Assembly (NCBI GenBank): GCA_010909165.1
Contig: MU008196.1
Coordinates: 620,001 to 684,000 of the forward strand
Source: Anthoceros angustus
Lineage: Eukaryota; Streptophyta; Anthocerotopsida; Anthocerotales; Anthocerotaceae
Length of the DNA: 64,000 nucleotides
Direction: 5' to 3'
Below the pieces are notes generated by a model, which saw only the letters and a program-made list of their open reading frames with translations, did not search any database and was not told the origin of the DNA. Shown here piece after piece: positions 56,061 through 64,000 of this stretch (positions within the stretch are counted from its first letter, which is position 1; each line of letters starts with the position of its first letter). The translations under genes were made by a program, and so were the position numbers.

Positions 56061-57918
56061 TGTCACACTGACAACCCCACGACACAAGTGTGTGAACGCT
56101 TAGTTCACTTAGCTAGGGTAATTCCATGGCATTATCCGGAATAACAATGCCGAGATAATTCAATATAAAGCAAGGGGAGTTAGTTGAGCCTCCGTCTGGC
56201 AGTATAGTTAGTGGAACCCGTCTCGGCAGAACGTACGGACGCGGGCCGTTTGACCAACGGACCGGTACAAGAGACATCCCAAGATCAACAAGCGGCTACC
56301 TCCGATCGAGTCCTCGCTCAAGCCTCACGCCGGGTCTGCAGCGACATTTGGTATCGAGCCTCTCACGATCCATGCACGCTGGAGCAGGTAGGTTGCCGCA
56401 ATGACGCGCGGATCCGGGCGGGCCCAGAGAAACCCACGATGAGCGATTGCGTTCCAATCGAAGTCAATCGTAGAAGCCCCGCGAGCGATGAAGAACTGGT
56501 CAAGGGATTGGTGGTGACCGGTCCTGAGGAGACTTCCCACCAGGCCCTCGATGGAGGGACGCCTCCGAGTGTAACCTAGGACAGGAGCTGCGGGAGAGAC
56601 GTAAGAGGCGCAGTGGAGAAATTGCTGCCGATAGCAAGAGCAAGCAGAGTTGGGAGTCGCTTGCCTACCGGGTGCGGGAGGGACACGTGCTGGGGTCGGG
56701 ACTATTGGCAACAACCCGCGACTCATCGGCGGCCCCTTTAAAATGAGGAAGCATCGGATCCTACATCAAGAGAGGTGACAAGCCAATAATGAAAAGACGT
56801 CTGAACCAGAAGGACAACGAATCCAACTTGTTGCACACCGTGCAAGAACATAGTCGGGAGCAATCCTGTGAAGAAATCTCGGGAAGTTTAGAAACGCAAG
56901 AAAAGTGCGAGAGGTGGAAACAAATGATCAATGAGTAGAAGCAAACTGAGGAAAACCAGCCCACCTCGAACGCCAGCTGAGGGCGCCCCACAGCGCTGGG
57001 ACAACCTGAAGCTCACCCCACCCCAACCCGCCCCACTGCACGGCCACCGTCAATTGTCATCCATGCCCAATCGCGAACAACACTCCACCACCACCTTTAG
57101 AAAGTCTAATGAGAGCGAAAAGCGGCCAAGACCTGCAGACACCGCGGCCACTCATGACCGGGTCTGGCCAGCAAAGGATGAAGCCACAGGAAGCTTTTGG
57201 TCGAAGCAGTTACCGGAGAGAAAGATAACCAAGAGATCAAGGCGTTGGCAAGAAGGCTGCAACTCATGCAAGCATTAAAATCGGGAGTCACAACGGGTAA
57301 AGATGAAGATTACCAACGAGAGAGGAAGGTGAACTGCTCAAGTCCCGTGCCCAGCTTGGATCGGATCTCGCAGAGGAAGATTAAACATCCACCTTGACTT
57401 TGGATTGTGAAGGACGACAAGCTGCCTATGATTGGACTCGATAAGACTAAAGATACCGGCACCAAGGAAAAGACGACCATCGAGAATTCGCTTTTGCACC
57501 ATGTCCCTCGAAGGGTACGCATATCGATTGTGGCGGCAGAGTAAACGACAGGTGGAGCTCGGATGGAGGAACCCATCCACCGTGGACCCCTGCTGCTAAC
57601 AAGCTTCTAGAACAATTCCTACCCATCAACCACCTAAGGACCTATATCAAGAGTTTCGGACTATCTCCAACAAGGTACCATTCAAGATTATTGCTAATTT
57701 GCAATTTTACCCTCGATATGCAAGGTCTTGACTAAGAGCGTAAAATCAAGAAATTCGTCGATGGCTCACGATAGGAGATGCAAGTGACGCTACTAACGAA
57801 CCCCCACCGGTGGAGGCAATGAAAGCCGCAAAGGAATTACTTGAGTCAACAAATATAAGTATCAAGGATCGTGGCAAAGACATGATGGTGGAAAGAGGAG
57901 AGGAGAGGAGGAGGCAAG
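56061..57918 (+). pseudogene. Remnant of another LTR retroelement, 5' part
   Basis: A primer-site-like TGGTATCGAGCC at 56349-56360 follows a possible LTR end. It is followed by an ORF start at 56440 (MSDCVPIEVNRRSPASDEEL), then broken frames with charged residues (EIKALARRLQLMQALKSGVT at about 57250). Content and position fit a leader and gag of a Ty3-like element, but no diagnostic domain was found. The primer site lacks the same two bases as 41695. Confidence 0.4.
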
Positions 57919-58117
57919 TGTAACTCTCTCACATTGAGATGAGGCTTGGAGGGTATTTATACCTCCAATAGGCTCCTAGGAAGCTCCACAAGAAGCCCCT
58001 AGGAAGGAGCACAAGAAGCTTCCTAGTGATTAGCTTGCTAAACTAATGATACTTAATCGACACCTAACTTAGACTAAGTGTATTAGTCTAAGTACATTGG
58101 GCTTTAATACCCTTACA
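57919..58117 (-). repeat. 3' LTR of the minus-strand copia
   Basis: 199 bp with clean inverted ends: plus strand TGTAACTCTCTC...CCCTTACA. It lies directly downstream, in element orientation, of the pol stop and the polypurine tract. Confidence 0.82.
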
Positions 58118-58128
58118 ACCTCCCACTT
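58118..58128 (-). promoter_or_regulatory. Polypurine tract of the minus-strand copia
   Basis: AAGTGGGAGGT on the minus strand, abutting the LTR start TGTAAGGG. Confidence 0.8.
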
Positions 58129-58155
58129 AAAGGCCAATTTACCTTAGAGAATGGA

Positions 58156-60250
58156 CTATCTCATGCCCATCGTCCGAGCTTGTGCAAATTGCTCGTAGAG
58201 AGTCCCTTGGTAAGAATATCTCAGGGTTCCGGTGTGAACCTTGACAAGTTGTACCCTCTTGTCATCCAACACCTCTCGAATGAAGTGATACTTCACATCC
58301 ACATGTTTAGTCTTCGCATGAAACATCGGATTCTTTGCCAATTGGATAGCACTGCTATCACAATGCAACACCGGCACTCAACCTTGATCCCCAAGTCTCC
58401 CACTAAACGAGCAAGCCATATGGCTTCCTTGCAAGCCTCTGTCGCAACATACTCGGCCTCGGTAGATAGCGTAATGCACGATCGCAAACGAGATCGCCAT
58501 GAGATCGCCTCCAAAGGTCATGAAGACATAACTCGATGTGGACCTTTTGTCCATATCCTCGATAATCGATCTGTACCCAACCACACATGCATCTTCACTA
58601 AAACATATGCACAAAGCTTTTGTACCATTCGATACCTCATAACTCCTTTTATCGCCTCCCAATGCTTCTTGCCGTGGTTTGACATAAACTCGCTAACCAC
58701 TCCCACGCAAAGGCAATGTCGACGTAGCAATCATTGCATACATCAAACTCCTCAAACCTGATGAGTATGGGACCTTCTCCATTTCTTTGTCCTCCTCGAG
58801 CTTGGGCAATCCGCTTGAAAGTTTCACATATGGAGGCAATGGAGTACCCAATGGCTTCCCTTCCATGTTGAAACGTTGAAGCACTAATGTATTCCGCGAG
58901 ACAACAAAGACGCTTATGTCTTCCGACGAATACGCATGCCAAGTATATGGCTCGCCTCCCAAGTCGTCATTTCAAAGTGAGCATTCAACTTTGACTTCAA
59001 TGAAATCTCATCAAGACTGCTCCCAAAGAATTAGCATATCATCCACATAGAGGATCAAAATGAGCAAGCTTTGATCCTTAGCTTGCTTCAGATAGAGGCA
59101 ATGATCCTCATCGCCACGCTTGTAGCCTTGAGAAAGCATAAATGAGTGGAACTTGTGATACCACTGCCTGCTTCAAACCATAAAGGCTCTTCCTCAACCT
59201 CGCACACCGATGCTCTTTGCCCTTCTCAACAAAACCTTCCGTTGTGCATGTAGACCTCTTGAAGGTCACCATGCAAGAATGCCGTCTTGACATCCATCCG
59301 CATAAGTTCCATATCATTCCCGGCAACCAAAGCAAGAACACATCGCAAAGTTGTCATTTTGACTACGGTGAGAAAATCTCATCAAAGTCAATGCCTTGTT
59401 GCTTGAAACCCTTAGCAACCAATCGTGCCTTGTACTTTGGTTTGCCATCAAGGTATGACCTTCATCTTGTACACCATTTTGTAGAGTGCCTTCTTATCCT
59501 AGGCAACCGAACCAACTCCCAAGTTTGGTTCTTATGCAAATAATTCATTTCGATCGCATGGCCTTCTCCCACTTCTCTTTGTTGCTCATTGACATGGCCT
59601 CTTTGTAAGAAGAGGGTTCCCACAACTGTCACATGACATAATCCAGATGGATCATACCCGCTGTGAGGTGTAATCCCGCCTCGACCTACGGCACGTGCAC
59701 CTCTATAGGTGCTTGTTCGACTCTTGGTTCATCTATCGGTGGAGGAATGTGCTCCGCATTACCACGCTATCAACCCCGCCCATGATGATCATGTCCATCT
59801 TCTTGGAAGATCACCCTTCGCACCTCCACTTGGAGTAGGCTTCCTGCATCTTGTTCTCATTGAAGAACACGTCGTAACAACCTTTCTAGCCTCGGATCCC
59901 ACAAACGGTATCCCATCTCACCAGAATCACCATAGCCAAGAAAAATACATTTCTTGGACTTAGGTGCCAACTTGTCCCAAACTCTTTTGGAACATGGCAT
60001 GCCTCATGCCCAAACACTCGCAGATGCTTGTAGGATGGTTTCTTTCCGCACCATAGCTCCTCGAACCCGCCATCAATTTTTATTAGGAGATCTTAATAAG
60101 ATGAAGCAGAGACACGCCGCCCAAAACCCATTAGGCAATCCGAGTTTGACAACAAACTACGCATCCTCTCCGAATGGTTCTGCTTCATCCGCCACCACAC
60201 CATTTTGTGGAGGAGATACGTGGAGGCAATCTCTTTTGAGATTCATCCTC
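58156..60250 (-). pseudogene. Copia integrase, RT and RNase H, 5'-truncated
   Basis: Minus-strand order: integrase C-part (60250-59800: LPNGFWA, KKPSYKHLRVFGHEA-like, KRVWDKLAPKSKKCIFLGYG), RT (59600-58700: [27 protein letters not shown] at the site of the YVDD box, NMEGKPLGTPLPPYVKLSSG) and RNase H (58700-58160: STEAEYVATEACKEAIWLAR, KNPMFHAKTKHVDVKYHFIR). It ends MGMR-stop at 58156. Many frame breaks. Gag, protease and the 5' LTR are missing; at about 60250 the sequence changes to an unrelated repeat, so the element is truncated there. Confidence 0.88.
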
Positions 60251-60289
60251 TAGTTGCCACACTTATCCCATCGGCTGCTTCGCACGCTG

Positions 60290-61000
60290 GGTTTCATCTC
60301 CCCATGACTTGCACCGGCCGATCTTGAGAAACCGCTGCCACCGCAGTTTCCTACACTACCTGCCTTCTAAACAAGCAAGGCGCATGCTCCCTCTACAGAT
60401 ACACCGCCCAGACCGTGTAAATTCACCACGCCCACCTACAACGACACCCCACGATAGGTCCACACCCTACGGCAGAGGGTGAAGGTGCTACACGGGACCC
60501 CCTCACGCTGACTTCACCACCCCGTGATCTTCCACTATTCCTTTCCCATCGCCTTCCCACAATACATCGTCAACCACCAACTCGACCAGGGCCGCTCCCC
60601 GCCCGCCGAATCGCCGCCTCAGACCTACAACCAACAACAAACAATTGTAGGGCCTACCCTCCTACCACTTGTAGGAGAGTTGTAGGAGATCTAGTAATCG
60701 TGGGCCAAGACACCCTCATTCCTACGTGGGGAGGAGACACCTATCCCAACGCACGCAGGGCGATCCTACCACCGTAGGGGTCGCACCGGCGCGCAAAGAT
60801 TACCTCGCCTCAGTTCAAGGCCTCCAACTCTGTGCCCGCGCCCAACTACAACATGGCGCCCACAAAACTCCACACCGGCAGCAGCCCACGACACCTCCGC
60901 CGCCCCGATCTCCGCCTCGGACCTACAACGACATCCCATGTCAGAGGTCCCACCCTCACGGCAGGTCCACGCTCACGCACATAGGGACCCCTACAACAGC
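60290..61000 (-). repeat. Inverted remnant of the methyltransferase-element tail
   Basis: Plus strand 'ctaaacaagcaaggcgc', 'ccctctacag' and 'ctacaacgacac' are the reverse complement of 20140-20220 and 21730-21820 in the same order, so a minus-strand piece of that family lies here. Weaker copies of the same words follow near 60620 and 60900. Confidence 0.6.
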
Positions 61001-64000
61001 ATGACTTCTCCACCCCGTGATTTTGAGACCTTAGCTCACCTCCCCTCGGTTTGGTGCATTTGGGACCCTCCCTTAGGCTCGACTTGGGCCTCTTCTTACT
61101 CCTAATCTCTACCTACTCCTCTACTCAACATTCAGCTCCACATTCTCCTCAACACTCACCTCAACTCAACTCCTCATCCTCCTAATCTAACCTTACTTCA
61201 AGCTCATGCCCTAGCTGCCCTTATGGCACAACCGCCTGGGTCCGCCACAAGCCAACAAGTTCTTCCTTGGGCGTTGCTATGAGTTTGCACCGAATGAGAA
61301 CCTCCAGGAGTCTTTCCCCGTAGTCTACCCTCAAGCCGAGAGTTCCTTGGGCATCGCCACACACCCAAGCAAAGCAATTTCACAAAGAACCATTCACAAG
61401 GGGAGCAACCGCAGAGGCGCCTGCAAGGAGCGAGCCTCTCCGCCAAGCACTCCGACCACCGCAAACTCCTCTCTACCAGACGCAAGCTTTGCAGCCGCAC
61501 GAAATTCCTTCACAAGGAGCAAAGGACTCATGAGTTTGGGAGCGCAAGACGCGATAATTTTACTTCACAAGCTCCTCCTTTTATAGGGAGGTCCTCACAT
61601 ACCCTGCGCCTCGCACCGCCTCACTCCTTATTCTAGTGTATCCTATCACGACTTTAAGTTCGACATCCAAGCATCTTGGGTAAAATTCTATTCTAGCAAC
61701 TTCACCTATGTGAGCCTTAATGGCTCTGCCAACATTCCTATCTAGCTAGTCAACACACCCCATCTTGACAAGCATTAATGCCTGTCCTCCTCTAAAGAAA
61801 GTCTCCCCAAGCAATGAGCCCACACCCAAGCTACCACCAACCCTTCAATTACCTCTAGATGCCGCCGCACCGCCTCGTGATCCTACGCCAGGATGTAGGG
61901 CCACCTCTACACCTCCTACGAGGGGTCAACTTCTTATGGCCCTACCGCCTCCACGCTCCACGCAAGAAGGTCTCCCGTGAGCGGATCTTGCTCCATGCCT
62001 TCCTCTTCCTCCTCCGAGTCATCCTCACGGCCTTCCATATACTGGATGTGTTGGGCTCTGGGCCCTGCATCCCTGCCTCAAGTTCCTCTTCTCCCTCCCC
62101 CCTAGCAACCAACTTGTTCTTAGGTGCGCGCCACCATCTTGTACCTTCAAAATAATCGCACAAACAAGACAAGCTTGGGCACGCCCACATGCTCGCTTCC
62201 ACCTAGTTGTCACCTCGCCACACACAAGATTTCTTCACTCGCCACACAAATCCACCAAGAGAGCAACTTCAGCCCTTTCCACTTACTTCCTCTTCACTCC
62301 ACCCCACCTAGCTCAAACTTGATGTCCTCACAAGATAACCCTTATGCGCCCAAATCCCTCACTTGCAAGGTCCTAGGCACAAAAATTCAGCGCCTTGCCC
62401 TCTCTACCGTGCTTCAAATCCTTCACACACAACTCCTTATGCACGCACACCCCTTCCTCCTTGCACACGGCACTCTGCTCCCACCAAGTCCTTGCTCTAG
62501 CCTGCATGCACAAGCTCTTCCTCGCGATTCCTCGCAGCTTCCTAGGTGCCACCCCCACACACCCCGCTTGCATGGCCCTTTGGTACACCTGAAACTCTTG
62601 ATATAGGTGCTGATTCCTTGCCATGTGGCACCATTTCCACCGCCCTCGCCCACAAGCCTCCGCCACAACCCCTATTCCCTCACTAGGGAGACACTTCCCA
62701 CCCACACCACCCTACCTCCCGCCACGTAGGGAGACCTCACACTCCCTACCAGGGAGACACCTCATCCCACCCATCTACCTACCTAACCAATGCCCGTAGG
62801 AGCCCCGCCACTCACATCCCACCCATGTAGGGCCACCGGTCACCCTACATACCACAGATCTCACCCCACTTGTCTCCCACATACCCTTATGGACACTCAC
62901 CCCACCACATACATACATGTAGGGACATGGTAGGGTCACCTACCACTACACTGTCTCACCCCCTCCACGCCATTCACCCACACCTACCCGTGCATCCCCC
63001 TACGAGGGGATCACCCTACGTACTACCACCCTACACCTCCTTCTAGGGTCACCCTCCACTCCCTACTCTCATCCTCCGCCCTACACGGGTGCACTCTCAC
63101 CACCCTACCCTCTCCGTCCACTATCACCCTACACCTCCCCTCGTAGTGCACCTCCTCCTGTGAGGGAGTGCCATGCCCACGTCCACTACCACCCTACACC
63201 TCCTCGTAGGGTGCACCACTCAAACACTCCAATTAGCTCATGTGACCCCTGCACCCACACCACCTCTCCAATTAGCTCTCATGTGATCGTATAATAAGTT
63301 GAAACACCTCACACAGGTGCCCCATCTCGATCGATCCACCCCTAGGACGCTTAACTTTGAGTTCTTACTTCATTGTCCAACACACCCAATTGGCTTGTGC
63401 ACAACACTCAAGAATAAATGAGTTATTCCCTGAACTCCTCACACCTCCAACAACATCTCGTATCAACCCTCCTTGCTACCCATTTCTCCTCGCCCACCAC
63501 AACGGCCTCCCTTCACTTTGACTTGCAGCCCCACCGCAAATTCCGCCATGCACACCCTGCAGATCCTTCACCATGTTGCACCCCACACCGCCTTCCTATG
63601 GTTTGGCCACACCTCCATCTTGCAGCCCTACAAATTCAGCCGCCGTGAGTGCTCTACCATCTTCCTAGTTCAACACACGCCATCCTCACATCGTGACTCC
63701 AGAGCACTTCCATGTGCCTGCACCGCCATGGCCTCCTCTTGCAACCCTTGTGGCTGCTCACTCAACATGAGCTCCTCGCCCCATCCTTGCACCGATTGCT
63801 GCCTCCTCGCATGCCGAGCTCCCAACCTAGAGCCCCGCAGCAGATCCTCATACCCACCATTACGCACTTGGCCCATCTTCCGCAGCAACCCTTGCCACAC
63901 ATCTCTACCTAGCCCCTCCCATCGCAAAATCTCAGCAATATGAGCACCGCCCATGTCTCACTTCTTCCACACTGTGGCAAATTACTTTGCCTCAAACTTG
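61001..64000. other. Cytosine-rich region with repeated CCTAC/GTAGG motifs, no gene assigned
   Basis: The plus strand is strongly C-rich and G-poor. Between 62690 and 63230 short inverted CCCTAC...GTAGGG pairs recur every 40-80 bp, for example ACCCTACACCTCCTCGTAGG near 63190. Open frames on both strands (e.g. minus 63670-63954 and 62373-62705) have no recognised domain and may follow from the base bias. The minus-strand frame at 63670-63954 (HIAEILRWEGLGRDVWQGLL) is the most protein-like. Confidence 0.4.

Noticed and set aside
61204-63954. Several 60-160 codon ORFs in the C-rich end region
   Set aside because: Open frames occur on both strands as expected from the base bias, and none shows a recognisable domain.

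Overview
This window looks like repeat-dense nuclear DNA of a land plant. It has plant-type exon/intron genes with GT-AG introns, Ty3/gypsy and Ty1/copia retrotransposons, and pentatricopeptide-repeat (PPR) modules of the PLS type. The wording of the PPR modules and the amount of decayed transposon DNA recall ferns such as Ceratopteris. The fern assignment is an inference; the plant assignment is firm. No rRNA or tRNA gene, CRISPR array or bacterial operon was seen.

Layout. 0.28-6.74 kb: a degenerate Ty3/gypsy element on the minus strand with two LTRs, a candidate 5-bp target duplication and an internal gag/LTR duplication. 6.99-12.4 kb: broken pieces of unrelated host genes packed together: a GCR1-like receptor, an ABC1-family (ABC1K) kinase and coatomer delta on the minus strand, and PPR pieces on the plus strand. 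At least the receptor and kinase pieces keep their introns, which points to DNA-level capture. 12.4-13.2 kb: AT-rich DNA. 13.9-22.6 kb: a decayed transposon-like region with a minus-strand ORF, an acidic plus-strand ORF, and a beta-class (bacterial-type) DNA amino-methyltransferase module present three times in tandem. A 20-bp GC-rich palindrome is scattered through it. 23.4-30.1 kb: further tandem arrays (1.08 kb x3 and 0.73 kb x2) encoding an unrecognised protein. The region ends in the same 130-bp sequence found at 22.5 kb.

The one convincing host gene is at 31.5-37.1 kb on the minus strand. It is a CBE1-type (Arabidopsis At4g01290-like) eIF4E-binding protein, reconstructed here as ten exons with consistent splice phases and a YxxxxL-hydrophobic 4E-binding motif. 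Three places in its exons need 1-2 nt to restore frame.

37.4-60.3 kb: fold-back repeats, short-LTR elements, a 1.6-kb terminal-inverted-repeat element, several copia fragments (two with tandem-duplicated blocks), and a 5'-truncated minus-strand copia with a clean 199-bp LTR. 60.3-64 kb: inverted remnants of the methyltransferase-element tail, then cytosine-rich DNA with repeated CCTAC/GTAGG motifs.

Two patterns cut across the window. Nearly every element contains a local tandem duplication, several with 5-8 bp of microhomology at the junction. Duplicated copies also differ mostly by tiny deletions at CAG/CTG/CCGG-like sites, which also mark the frame breaks in the host gene and the damaged primer-binding sites. 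This could be a real mutational process in methylated DNA or a consensus error in the assembly. All comparisons were made by eye, without alignment tools.
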